A stretch of DNA of 43,626 bases from positions 1 through 43,626 of the forward strand of contig CAMFHE010000041.1 in NCBI GenBank assembly GCA_945952045.1. The letters are read 5' to 3'. The position numbers and the translations under genes were made by a program. Positions 16,691-26,082 of the stretch are shown here, in pieces (position 1 is the stretch's first letter; the number at the start of each line of letters is the position of its first letter). Source of the DNA: an uncultured Rhizobium sp. Lineage in GTDB: Bacteria > Pseudomonadota > Alphaproteobacteria > Rhizobiales > Rhizobiaceae. The notes below the pieces were generated by a model. It was not told the origin of the DNA. It searched no databases and saw only the letters and a list, made by a program, of their open reading frames with translations.

Positions 16691-16739
16691 ACGCATCGCC
16701 TGACGGAAAATGCGTCCAACTTTTTCCTGGAAATGCTCA
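16691..16739. repeat. Degraded RIME-type repeat overlapping the mgtE stop
   Basis: Partial copy of the element at 14633-14736. The right arm, CCTGGAAATGCTC, is conserved while the left arm is eroded (GCATCGCC). On the minus strand the element begins TGAGCATTTCC and its TGA is the stop codon of mgtE. Confidence 0.6.
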
Positions 16740-18155
16740 GTGGATCCCGAACCACCATGTCGCCAGGCCCAGAAACGCGAAGAAGCCCGTACAGTCCGTC
16801 ACGGTCGTGACGAAGACGGACGACGCGATTGCCGGGTCGGCGCCGAGTTTATCGAGCAAAAGCGGCAGGAGGATGCCCGCCAGCGCGGCGGCCATCAAAT
16901 TGATGATCATCGCCGCCCCGATCACTGCACCGAGCTGGTAGTCCTGGAAAAATGTCCCGGCAAGACCGCCCAGCAAGGTTGCGAAAATCAGGCCGTTCAG
17001 CAGGCCGACGCCTGCCTCCCTGCGGATGATTCGTCCTGCATTGTAGATGTCGATGTCGCGTGTGGCGAGGGCGCGCACCGTGACCGTCATGGTTTGCGTA
17101 CCCGCATTGCCGCCCATCGAGGCGACGATGGGCATCAGGATCGCCAGTGCGATCATCTTTTCGATCGATTCGTCGAACAGTCCTATGACGCTCGCCGACA
17201 TCATTGCGGTTCCCATATTGATCAGCAACCAAAGGAAACGGGAACGCACGGTGGACAGAATATTGTCCGAAAGCTCTTCGTCGCCGACGCCGCCAAGACG
17301 CTTGATGTCTTCATCGGCCTCTTCATGGATGACGTCCACGACATCGTCGATGGTGAGCACGCCGACCAATCGTTCGTTGTCATCGACGACGGCGGCAGAG
17401 AGAAGGTCGTACTGCTCGAAAAGCTGCGCCGCCTCTTCCTGGTCCATTGCGGCCGGAATGGGGTGGTTTGTCTCGCGCATGATCGTTTCGATCTTCATCT
17501 GTCGCTGGGTGCGCAGAATGCGGTCGAGATCGACAACGCCTAGCAGCTTGAAGGTTGGATCGATGACGAATATCTGGCTGAAACTATCCGGCAAATCGCC
17601 GTCGTCGCGCATGTAGTCGATGGTTTGGCCGACGGTCCAGAAAGGTGGGACCGCGACGAATTCGGTCTGCATGCGGCGGCCGGCCGAGCTTTCCGGATAA
17701 TCCAGCGCACGCCGAAGCCGCACCCGCTCGGTGAACGGCAGTTGGGCGAGAATTTCTTCCCGGTCCTCCTGGTCCAGGTCTTCGAGAATGTAGACGGCGT
17801 CGTCCGAATCGAGCTCGCCGATGGCGGCCGCGATCTGTTCGTTCGGCAACTGCTCGACGATTTCGAGACGGATGGCTTCATCCACCTCGGTCAGCGCCGT
17901 CATGTCGAAATCGTCGCCCAGCAGCCGGATCAGCGCCAGGCGTTGATCCGGCAGGATCGATTCGAGCAGATCGCCCATTTCCGATTCGTGAAGACGGCCG
18001 ACATGATTGCGCAAATAAAGCACATCGCGATCGGCGATTGCCGCCCCGACCTGAGCCAGGAAATCAGGGCGGATCGAACCGTCTTCGGTATAGATGTCGC
18101 TGTCTTCGCCGTTGAAAACGCTGCGGGCTCGGTCAGTTTCGCCGATATTCGTCAT
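16737..18155 (-). CDS. mgtE: Magnesium transporter MgtE
   Basis: Mg2+ channel of 472 residues in the inner membrane. The order is the cytoplasmic MgtE_N helical domain (about 35-140), paired CBS domains (about 145-270), a plug helix, and a five-segment membrane domain (about 305-470) with the pore motif region ASMGGNAGTQ. Length is standard for the family. In known MgtE proteins the N and CBS domains close the channel when Mg2+ is high. GAGG precedes the ATG at 18155. The stop codon lies inside a repeat element. No Mg2+ riboswitch was recognised in the 250-base leader. Confidence 0.95.
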   Translation of the reverse strand: MTNIGETDRARSVFNGEDSDIYTEDGSIRPDFLAQVGAAIADRDVLYLRNHVGRLHESEMGDLLESILPDQRLALIRLLGDDFDMTALTEVDEAIRLEIVEQLPNEQIAAAIGELDSDDAVYILEDLDQEDREEILAQLPFTERVRLRRALDYPESSAGRRMQTEFVAVPPFWTVGQTIDYMRDDGDLPDSFSQIFVIDPTFKLLGVVDLDRILRTQRQMKIETIMRETNHPIPAAMDQEEAAQLFEQYDLLSAAVVDDNERLVGVLTIDDVVDVIHEEADEDIKRLGGVGDEELSDNILSTVRSRFLWLLINMGTAMMSASVIGLFDESIEKMIALAILMPIVASMGGNAGTQTMTVTVRALATRDIDIYNAGRIIRREAGVGLLNGLIFATLLGGLAGTFFQDYQLGAVIGAAMIINLMAAALAGILLPLLLDKLGADPAIASSVFVTTVTDCTGFFAFLGLATWWFGIH

Positions 18156-18407
18156 CTATCCGCCCTCGCGCTCGCTCGTGGATTTCGCCGGCACCTCCGC
18201 CGTCATGGGTGCATCGGAAAATCTGTCCAACAATCGGATAACCGCATTCGTCCGACGAACGCCTTCCTCGCGCGGCTCTTTCTGCTAACCCAAGACAATC
18301 CGCGCGTCCAGCCGTTTGAAAACAGAAGCAAAAAGACCGCTTCGCACAATCGAAAGAGTTGCTATGGATGGCCTCGAGATCGCGACAGCGGAATGAAAGG
18401 CGCTTCC

Positions 18408-18905
18408 ATGGCAATACGACAAATCGTCCGGTACCCGCACCCCGCCCTTGGCGCCCGTTGCGCGCCTGTAACAAGCTTCGACGCGGATTTGCAAAGGCTG
18501 GCGGACGATCTTGTCGATACGATGCACGCGGCGCCGGGCGTCGGCATCACCGCCGCCCATATCGGCGTGAACAAGCGCCTCGTGGTCATCGAGCTCGAGC
18601 AACAATTCGGCCCGCGTATTTTCGTCAATCCTGAAATTCTTTCTGCATCGGCGGATCAGCAGACTTTTGACGAAGGCAGCGTCTCAATGCCCGGCGCCAT
18701 CGAATCGGTCAGCCGCCCCGCTTCCATACGCGTGCGATACCAGGGGCTGGACGGCGCCATCCACGAGGAAGACATGAACGGCTTCCTCTCCACCTGCATG
18801 CAGCACGAGATCGACCAGCTTGACGGAATCTTCTGGTTGCAGCGCCTTTCACGGCTGAAACGCGAGCGCGTCACCAAGAAATGGGAGAAATCGCAGCGTT
18901 TGTGA
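18408..18905 (+). CDS. Peptide deformylase-like protein with altered metal site
   Basis: Protein of 165 residues with the deformylase fold pattern, but all three diagnostic motifs are changed. Motif 1 reads GVGITAAHIG, with H51 where Q is expected; motif 2 reads EGSVS instead of EGCLS, so the metal ligand Cys is S91; motif 3 reads HEIDQ instead of HExDH, so the second metal His is Q137. Only H133 of the three usual ligands and the catalytic E134 remain. It may be an inactive or repurposed paralogue; an orthodox def gene must exist elsewhere. AAAGG lies eight bases before the ATG. It is divergent from mgtE. Confidence 0.85.
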   Translation: MAIRQIVRYPHPALGARCAPVTSFDADLQRLADDLVDTMHAAPGVGITAAHIGVNKRLVVIELEQQFGPRIFVNPEILSASADQQTFDEGSVSMPGAIESVSRPASIRVRYQGLDGAIHEEDMNGFLSTCMQHEIDQLDGIFWLQRLSRLKRERVTKKWEKSQRL

Positions 18906-18972
18906 TCGCGAGGTGAACCGAAACGGCTTCGCTAGCGTTTAAAGGGTCATGATGTCCGAAAGGAGTACAGCC

Positions 18973-19458
18973 ATGACCGACATGCCCATTCCCGCCGAAC
19001 GCCGCCCGCGAGAGGAAGACTATCGCGACTATGAGAGCCGCGACGTGGATGCCGGCTGGCCTTACGCCGATACACCGCGCGAGCCTAGCGAAAACCCCGA
19101 CTATGGCGACGAACGCGCCGATACCGACGAAAATACCGGTTTCCGCATTGCGGGAATCGACGATGCCGGCAATGAAGCCGGTCTTCGCGACAACGTGCTG
19201 CCGGCAACGGATGGCCGTGACGTATCCGACGATCTGGAGGAACGGGTCAACGATCGGCTGTCTGTTCTGGAGGATATCGCGCTTGATGCAATCGATATCC
19301 ACGCCGATGGCCATATCGTCACGCTCAGCGGCAGCGTCGACGACATGACGCAGATGCGCCGTGTCGAACTTGCCGTTGCCGGTGTGCGCGGCGTCACGCA
19401 TGTTCGAAACCAACTGCGGACGCTCGGCATCGATAGCCATATGCCGGCTGACGAATGA
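18973..19458 (+). CDS. BON-domain protein
   Basis: Protein of 161 residues with an acidic, probably disordered N-terminal half rich in Asp, Glu, Arg and Tyr, and a C-terminal BON domain (about 82-155; VNDRLSVLEDIALDAIDI then GHIVTLSGSVDD). BON domains bind membranes or ligands in osmotic-shock proteins. No signal peptide is visible, unlike periplasmic OsmY, so it is probably cytoplasmic. The start at 18973 is fixed by GGAG eight bases upstream. A RIME-type repeat begins ten bases after the stop. Confidence 0.82.
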   Translation: MTDMPIPAERRPREEDYRDYESRDVDAGWPYADTPREPSENPDYGDERADTDENTGFRIAGIDDAGNEAGLRDNVLPATDGRDVSDDLEERVNDRLSVLEDIALDAIDIHADGHIVTLSGSVDDMTQMRRVELAVAGVRGVTHVRNQLRTLGIDSHMPADE

Positions 19459-19467
19459 GCCGTGCTC

Positions 19468-19571
19468 AGAGCATAATCCGACCCGAGTGAAATGAGGCTC
19501 GACAAGATTACGCTTCAAAATAAAGAATTTGGAGCGCCGATCTGATTCGATCAGATCGAAAAGCGCTCTAA
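19468..19571. repeat. Second class of palindromic intergenic repeat
   Basis: About 104 bases starting AGAGCATAATCCGACC and ending AAAAGCGCTCTAA, with internal GATCTGATTCGATCAGATC. It has the appearance of the abundant rhizobial RIME class, distinct in sequence from the element at 14633. It fills the gap between the convergent BON and osmC genes, and its right end provides the osmC stop codon. Confidence 0.72.
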
Positions 19572-19981
19572 ACGATTTCGATTCGCGGACTGTCGTGGAG
19601 CGTGTTGCTGATCGTGCAGATGCGTTCGGCGCGCTCCGCGATTTCAGCCTTTTCCGTGGACGTGAGATCACCGGAAATTTCCAACCGCACGCTTATCGTC
19701 GCGATTCTGGAAAATTCATCCTCCGATTTTTCGCCGGTTACAGATACACGGACCGATTCGAAGCGTTCGAAAAGCCGAAGTTCGCTGGCGGCAATACGGG
19801 TGCTGAGCGCGAGACACGCCGAGAGCGACGCATAGAGAAGATCCACGGGGTTAAATCCGGGTGCAGAGGCCGCGTTGGACAGATCCAGCACGGCGCCGGT
19901 TGCGGAGGTTACCGAAGCCACCCCGCGCTTGCCGACCGTCGTCACCGCCCCGCCCGGCCGTTTTCGAACGCGTAATGTCAT
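19568..19981 (-). CDS. OsmC/Ohr family protein
   Basis: Protein of 137 residues of the OsmC family, thiol peroxidases that reduce organic hydroperoxides. The two redox cysteines are C56 (SLSACLALS) and C122 (ERICTISNTL), in the expected positions. The ATG overlaps the lipB stop by four bases, so translation is coupled to lipB. Many OsmC proteins use lipoylated partner proteins as reductant, which makes the pairing with lipB suggestive. The TAG stop lies in the adjoining repeat. Confidence 0.88.
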   Translation of the reverse strand: MTLRVRKRPGGAVTTVGKRGVASVTSATGAVLDLSNAASAPGFNPVDLLYASLSACLALSTRIAASELRLFERFESVRVSVTGEKSEDEFSRIATISVRLEISGDLTSTEKAEIAERAERICTISNTLHDSPRIEIV

Positions 19982-20715
19982 GCGGCGGTGTCCGAACAGT
20001 GCGATTCGATCTCGGTCGGGCCGAAGACGCTTTCGAAAGCGGCGCGCAAACGCACATCCACATCGCTCAACATCACCGGCAGACCAAGATCGACAAGGCT
20101 GGTCACGCCATATTGCGTGATTCCGCAGGGTACGATGCCGCCGAAATGATCGAGATCGGGATCGACATTGATCGAGAGCCCATGAAAGCTGACCCAGCGC
20201 CGCAGGCGAATGCCGAGCGCTGCGATCTTGTCCTCCGCCATCGTTCCATCCGGCAAAAGCGGCCGTTCCGGCCGGCGCACCCAGACGCCGACGCGATCTT
20301 CCCGCCGTTCGCCACGCACATTCATCGATTCGAGCGTGCGAATGATGACTTCTTCCAGCGCGGCGACATAGGCCCGCACATCCTGCCGCCGGCGCTTGAG
20401 GTCGAGCATGACATAGACGACGCGCTGTCCGGGACCATGATAGGTATATTCCCCACCCCGCCCGGTCTTGAACACCGGAAACCGATCCGGCTGGATCAGG
20501 TCGGCTGAATCGGCGCTGGTGCCGGCGGTATAGAGCGGCGGATGTTCCAGCAGCCAGACGAGTTCTGGCTCTTCGCCGCTGGCAATCGCCTCCACCGAGC
20601 GTTCCATCTCCGCAAGCGCCACATCATAAGGCACCAGGGCATCGCTGATGCGCCAGCGCACCGGCGGCGAACCGGCAAGGGGAAACATAAGCGTATCGAG
20701 ATCGGTCCTGAGCAT
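19978..20715 (-). CDS. lipB: Octanoyltransferase (lipoate biosynthesis)
   Basis: Transfers octanoate from acyl carrier protein to lipoyl domains, for LipA to complete. The 245-residue protein contains the RGGEYTYHGPGQRVVYVML region and the catalytic cysteine in GIVPCGI, with SFHGLSINV before it. Lipoylated targets include GcvH, encoded at 33457 in this window. GAGGAG seven bases upstream fixes the start at 20715; the frame is open to 20790 without a ribosome site. Downstream osmC overlaps by four bases. Confidence 0.95.
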   Translation of the reverse strand: MLRTDLDTLMFPLAGSPPVRWRISDALVPYDVALAEMERSVEAIASGEEPELVWLLEHPPLYTAGTSADSADLIQPDRFPVFKTGRGGEYTYHGPGQRVVYVMLDLKRRRQDVRAYVAALEEVIIRTLESMNVRGERREDRVGVWVRRPERPLLPDGTMAEDKIAALGIRLRRWVSFHGLSINVDPDLDHFGGIVPCGITQYGVTSLVDLGLPVMLSDVDVRLRAAFESVFGPTEIESHCSDTAA

Positions 20716-20895
20716 GGAAAACTCCTCGGCGTGCAATGCGTCGTTACAGGGCTGCGTGAGGCAGCAAGCCGCCTCCGACATGTTTTCCATATAGAGATTT
20801 TCATTTCCGAAAAAAATCTGTCGTAATGCTCTTGTGTCCCCCGAATGCTTTTGCTAAACGCTCCCTCGCCGGCACAAACCGGCACCTACCACGAT

Positions 20896-20980
20896 GCGGT
20901 CGTGGCGGAATTGGTAGACGCGCAGCGTTGAGGTCGCTGTGGGGCAACCCGTGGAAGTTCGAGTCTTCTCGACCGCACCA
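20896..20980 (+). tRNA. tRNA-Leu (anticodon GAG)
   Basis: Class II tRNA of 85 bases including encoded CCA. The acceptor stem GCGGTCG/CGACCGC is perfect. The anticodon stem CAGCG/CGCTG carries loop TTGAGGT with anticodon GAG, and a long variable arm (GTGGGGCAACCCGT) follows, as expected for leucine. Confidence 0.95.
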
Positions 20981-21000
20981 TCTCTTCTTAACTGAAGAGA
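20981..21000 (+). terminator. Hairpin directly after tRNA-Leu
   Basis: A perfect 7-bp inverted repeat TCTCTTC/GAAGAGA with a six-base loop abuts the CCA end. No T-run follows on the plus strand, so its role as a terminator or 3' processing signal is uncertain. Confidence 0.35.
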
Positions 21001-21037
21001 AATCAATATGTTAAGACCCTCCTCACAATCAGACGAA

Positions 21038-21055
21038 AAGCGGTGAATACCGCTT
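21038..21055 (-). terminator. Short terminator of the XRE regulator gene
   Basis: Stem AAGCGGT/ACCGCTT with loop ATTC on the minus strand is followed by TTCG, giving TTTTCG with the last stem bases. It begins on the stop codon of the regulator gene. Confidence 0.42.
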
Positions 21056-21360
21056 CAGGGCGCAGACTTTAATGTCCTGCGGCTGCGTGTATCGTCTCCC
21101 TCTTCCGGTCCGTCTCCAATGCCTGTGGATAGCCACATGGGCGATACGCCAAGCGCCATCGCAAGCGCTGCAATCTGTGTCGGCGTGGGTTCGGCGCGGT
21201 CGCTTTCCCAGGATCGCAGCAGGCGAATCCTGACGCCGATTCGGGCGGCCAGCGCATCGAGCGTCAGGCCTGCGAGATCATGCGCGCGGGAAAGGCGGCC
21301 TCCGAACGTATCGCTGGCGTCCTCGGACATGCAATCGAGATAAAAGTCGAGACTGGGCAT
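21055..21360 (-). CDS. XRE-family helix-turn-helix regulator
   Basis: Small DNA-binding protein of 101 residues. A Cro/CI-type helix-turn-helix occupies about 21-78 (LSRAHDLAGLTLDALAARIG, then SWESDRAEPTPTQIAALAMALGV). There is no ligand or peptidase domain. The ATG at 21360 follows GGAGG at good spacing, which is preferred over the open frame to 21396. It stands alone between tRNA-Leu and the divergent transporter; no toxin partner is adjacent, so it is not an obvious antitoxin. Confidence 0.84.
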   Translation of the reverse strand: MPSLDFYLDCMSEDASDTFGGRLSRAHDLAGLTLDALAARIGVRIRLLRSWESDRAEPTPTQIAALAMALGVSPMWLSTGIGDGPEEGDDTRSRRTLKSAP

Positions 21361-21584
21361 TCCGCCGCCCCTCCTATCCTGCCCGAACGTCTTCACTCAG
21401 CCGATTGGCCAGCCGCTCCCGCCCGGTTGCTTGTTTAAGATAAAACAATTTTTTGACTGCACCACCCCGAAAGGCGACGAAAAGTGACGACTCACAGCCA
21501 AACCGGATCGATCCCGTGAAACCGGTCTTGCGGCGCGCCTCTGCCCTGTGATTAAAGCGGGCTTTCGATAAGGAATTTAGATCG

Positions 21585-22523
21585 ATGCGCGCCGACTCAT
21601 CAGCGACACAATCCAATCCGCTTCAGGGTATGGCGATCATGGCCGTGGCGATGGCCATTCTGCCGACCATGGATGCAATCGCCAAATACATGGCGAATAT
21701 CGAGGGCATGGCGCCGGCGCAGGTCACCTTCTACCGATTCTTTTTCCAGCTGGTTTGCACCTTGCCGCTGCTGGCGCTCACGGGAGCTGCGCTTTTCCGC
21801 GCCAAGCGTCCATGGATGAACCTGATGCGCGGCGCGCTGCACGGTTTGGCGAGCCTGTTGTTCTTCATCGCCGTGAAATACATGCCGCTGGCCGATGTCT
21901 TCGCCATCTATTTTGTCGAACCGTTGATTCTGACCGCCATGTCGGCCCTTTTTCTCGGCGACAAGGTCGGGCCACGCCGTTGGGCGGCCATTGTCGTCGG
22001 TTTCGGCGGCGCGATGATCGTCATCCAGCCAAGCTATGAAATCTTCGGTGCGAAATCGCTGCTGCCGGTCGCCTGCGCCTTCGTCTATTCGGTCTATCTG
22101 TTCATGAACCGCGCCATCGGCGTTTCGGACTCGCCGATGACCATGCAGACGCTGGCAGGCCTTGGCGGTACGCTGTTCATGGCCGCCGCCCTTGGGGTTG
22201 GACAGGGATTCGGCGGCGATGATTTCCAGATGTCGCTGCCGCATTCGCTGCTCGGCCTGGTGCTCCTGCTGATCCTCGGCTCGATCTCGGGTTATGCGCA
22301 TATGCTCGTCGTGCGCGCTTTCCGGCTGGCGCCGCTGTCCTTGCTTGCACCGTTCCAGTATTTCGAGATCGTCTCGGCAACCGTGCTTGGCTATGCGCTG
22401 TTCGGCGATTTCCCCAATGCCTCGAAATGGATCGGCATCGCCATCATCGTCGCCTCTGGCCTGTTCATCATCTGGCGCGAGCGCGTCCGCGCCCGCCAGG
22501 AAGATCAGTTCGGCGCACCGTAA
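21585..22523 (+). CDS. EamA/DMT family transporter
   Basis: Inner-membrane protein of 312 residues with ten predicted membrane segments formed by two EamA repeats (about 15-145 and 160-300). Segments such as GALHGLASLLFFIAVKYMPLA and a final helix followed by the basic WRERVRARQ are typical of RhaT/YdcZ-like permeases. Substrates in this family vary widely and cannot be predicted. AAGGA precedes the ATG. It is divergent from the XRE regulator, which could control it. Confidence 0.86.
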   Translation: MRADSSATQSNPLQGMAIMAVAMAILPTMDAIAKYMANIEGMAPAQVTFYRFFFQLVCTLPLLALTGAALFRAKRPWMNLMRGALHGLASLLFFIAVKYMPLADVFAIYFVEPLILTAMSALFLGDKVGPRRWAAIVVGFGGAMIVIQPSYEIFGAKSLLPVACAFVYSVYLFMNRAIGVSDSPMTMQTLAGLGGTLFMAAALGVGQGFGGDDFQMSLPHSLLGLVLLLILGSISGYAHMLVVRAFRLAPLSLLAPFQYFEIVSATVLGYALFGDFPNASKWIGIAIIVASGLFIIWRERVRARQEDQFGAP

Positions 22524-22608
22524 TCGCTAAAATCAGAGCGTTTTACAAAACCTGTTCCTCAACTTTTCGAATTAGGCTGAGCCGCATATCCAACCTTATG
22601 GCTCGGTC

Positions 22609-23901
22609 ATGGCTGGCAAGATATCCGTTCTGTTTTTGCTGATTGCCAATCTCGGCCTGCTATGGCTATTCATGGCCGCCCCCTTGGGGGAGAGAACGCT
22701 GTCGATCCGGCGTCGATGGTCAATCCCCGCCCAGAAGGTATGGCAGGCCCTGCGGCCGGATGGCGAGATTGCCGCCTGGAGCAGCAGCGTCGTGGAAACC
22801 GTCGCCATCCCGCAGTATCCCTCGCACATCCGCCATGTCCTGCGCTCAAGCGATCGTAGCGGCGCGCAGATGACCCGCACGCTGGAGCTGACGCAGCGTG
22901 AGCACGCTGACGGACACTATGGCTGCAGCGTCCGCGTCATCGAGGACAGCGTGCTCGATCCCGGCTTCTGGCGGCATTTTCGCGAGGAAAGCACGGTATC
23001 GGCGACGCCGGAGGGCGCGGAAGTGACGCTTGCGCGCACTGACCGTTATCGTGGCCTTGCCATGCTTGCCTATCGTTACGTCAGCCTGCGCCGCGACATG
23101 CGCGCCCTGGAAACCTATCTCGAAACCGGCCGCCCGCGCCACGATCACATCGTCGATCATCCCGCGTTGCAGTTGCTGCTCGCTTTGTTGTCGACTTTGC
23201 TGCTCTGGCCGTTCTTCGGCCTGACGCGCAATGGTCTGCTGCTATCCACGGCGCTGACGAGCGTCATCGTCTTCCACGAGCTTGGCCATATGCTTGCCTA
23301 TCGCGCCTTCGGCCATGGGCGGGTGCGGATGCTGTTCGTCCCGCTGCTTGGCGGCATCGCCATCGGCAGCCGTCCCTATAACAGCCGTTTCGAAGTCGCC
23401 ACCTGCGCCCTCATGGGTGCGGGCGTCTCCGCCTTTCTGGTTCCGATCCTCGCAGAACTTCATCAAACGCTGCATTTCGGCTTTCAGGCGCCGCATTTGG
23501 CGCGGCCCGTCGCCGTCCTTCTGCTGATTCTCGGCGCATTCAATCTGCTCAATCTCCTGCCGATGGATCGCTTCGATGGCGGCCAGGTGTTGCGGCAGGT
23601 GTTTCCCGATAGCAGGATGCGCATGATTGGCAGCTTCCTGCTCACCTCGGCGATCCTCTGGATCGGCTGGCGAATCGGCCTGCCGGGTAAAGCGCTGGTC
23701 GCAGGCCTCACCGTCTTCACGCTGCTCAGCCTGCTCGTCGCCGGTTTTGGCCGCGCCGCCCGACTGCGCACCGCGCTGGAAGAAATGACGGCGGCGCAGC
23801 GGCTTCTCTCGGGATTCGGCCTCTACGCCGCCTTCGCCATGCATGGCTATGCGGTAGTCTACGCCTGCGAGCATATTTTCGCGCGCGGCCTGCCGCATTG
23901 A
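22609..23901 (+). CDS. SRPBCC domain fused to M50 site-2-type metalloprotease
   Basis: Membrane protein of 430 residues. An N-terminal membrane segment (about 4-23) is followed by a START/SRPBCC-like domain (about 30-172, beginning RRRWSIPAQKVWQAL). The rest is a polytopic zinc protease: H223-E-L-G-H227 lies in one membrane segment, and the second metal motif NLLPMDRFDGG (315-325, ligand D323) in another, with further segments to about 425. SRPBCC domains bind hydrophobic ligands, so the enzyme could be lipid-regulated; that is inference. M50 proteases cleave membrane-embedded substrates. No anti-sigma factor gene is adjacent. Confidence 0.85.
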   Translation: MAGKISVLFLLIANLGLLWLFMAAPLGERTLSIRRRWSIPAQKVWQALRPDGEIAAWSSSVVETVAIPQYPSHIRHVLRSSDRSGAQMTRTLELTQREHADGHYGCSVRVIEDSVLDPGFWRHFREESTVSATPEGAEVTLARTDRYRGLAMLAYRYVSLRRDMRALETYLETGRPRHDHIVDHPALQLLLALLSTLLLWPFFGLTRNGLLLSTALTSVIVFHELGHMLAYRAFGHGRVRMLFVPLLGGIAIGSRPYNSRFEVATCALMGAGVSAFLVPILAELHQTLHFGFQAPHLARPVAVLLLILGAFNLLNLLPMDRFDGGQVLRQVFPDSRMRMIGSFLLTSAILWIGWRIGLPGKALVAGLTVFTLLSLLVAGFGRAARLRTALEEMTAAQRLLSGFGLYAAFAMHGYAVVYACEHIFARGLPH

Positions 23902-24025
23902 AGACCTGAAAATGTCGCGGAACAGGCGTTGAGCGCCTTCGCCGGTGAAAATCGCCGGCAAGCCCTTGAGGCGGCGGACATCCTCATGCAAAAGTCCCCG
24001 CAAACACAGAAAAGGGAGTTTCACC

Positions 24026-25152
<1,127 letters not shown>

Positions 25153-25153
<1 letters not shown>

Positions 25154-25620
25154 TGACGACACCCGCCTACCGGGCCGACGTGCGGGGGATCGACGATTTC
25201 TCCGCACGCGCGTTCCACGAACTGCTGAAGCTGCGCTGCGACGTTTTCGTCGTCGAGCAGAAATGCCCCTATCCGGAGCTGGACGGCAAGGATGTCGATG
25301 CCCTTCATCTGCGCCTGCTCGACGGCGACGATCTGATGGCGGCAGCGCGCATCCTGACCCCGCATGATGATGGCGAGCCGGTGAAGATCGGCCGCGTCGT
25401 CGTTTCTCCCGCTCATCGGCGCAAGCGCCTCGGAGAAACGCTGATGCGGGAGGCGATGGCAGCCTGCGACGCACGTTTCCCGGGCCATGTCGTCGCCCTC
25501 TCGGCCCAGAACTACCTGCGCCGCTTCTACGAATCGCTGGGCTTCGTGGCGACCTCGGAGGTCTATGTGGAAGACGATATTCCGCATATCGACATGCAGC
25601 GCGAGGCGCGCGCGCAATGA
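25153..25620 (+). CDS. GNAT family N-acetyltransferase (ElaA-like)
   Basis: Protein of 155 residues. The start ATG shares one base with the frmA stop. The ElaA-like opening FHELLKLRCDVFVVEQKCPY and the acetyl-CoA binding segment VVSPAHRRKRLGETLM are clear, followed by the C-terminal YLRRFYESLGF. The acceptor is unknown. Its placement inside a formaldehyde operon, with overlapping stops and starts on both sides, suggests a function linked to formaldehyde or glutathione stress; this is inference from context only. Confidence 0.87.
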
Positions 25621-26078
25621 TCTACGTCGATGCCGACGCCTGCCCGGTCAAGCCGGAGATCCTCAAGGTCGCCGAGCGGCACGGCATCGAGGTGACCTTC
25701 GTCGCCAATTCGGGCCTGCGCCCCTCGCGCGACCCGATGGTGCGCAATATCATCGTTCCCGGCTCGTTCGATGCCGCAGACGACTGGATCGCCGAGCGCG
25801 CCACCGAAGGCGATATCGTGGTGACGGCGGACGTGCCGCTGGCTGGCCGTTGCGTTGCGCGCGGTGCGCTCGTTACCGGCCCATCCGGCCGTGTCTTCGA
25901 CCAGAGCAATATCGGCATGGCGACCGCGATGCGCGATCTCGGCGCGCATTTACGCGAAACCGGTGAAAGCAAGGGCTATAATCCGTCCTTCAGCGCCCGC
26001 GATCGCTCGAATTTTCTCGAAACGCTCGAACGGCTTTGCCGCCGGGCCAAGACGCACCCCAGGAACACCGGAGAGTGA
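25617..26078 (+). CDS. YaiI/YqxD (DUF188) family protein
   Basis: Protein of 153 residues with the DUF188 pattern: MIYVDADACPVK at the start, VANSGLRP, and TADVPLAGRCVARGA with conserved aspartates in a NYN/PIN-like fold, so nuclease activity is conceivable but unproven. The ATG overlaps the stop of the GNAT gene by four bases (ATGA). It is the third gene of the formaldehyde operon, and fghA starts four bases after its stop. Confidence 0.9.
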   Translation: MIYVDADACPVKPEILKVAERHGIEVTFVANSGLRPSRDPMVRNIIVPGSFDAADDWIAERATEGDIVVTADVPLAGRCVARGALVTGPSGRVFDQSNIGMATAMRDLGAHLRETGESKGYNPSFSARDRSNFLETLERLCRRAKTHPRNTGE

Positions 26079-26082
26079 TCCC

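Noticed and set aside
17625..18407. Plus-strand open frame joined to the deformylase-like gene
   Set aside because: It is antisense to mgtE and its translation resembles nothing; the ribosome site at 18400 and family similarity start the real gene at 18408.
17900..18407. Possible magnesium riboswitch in front of mgtE
   Set aside because: No recognisable M-box or mgtA-type leader in the 250-base gap between mgtE and the divergent gene.
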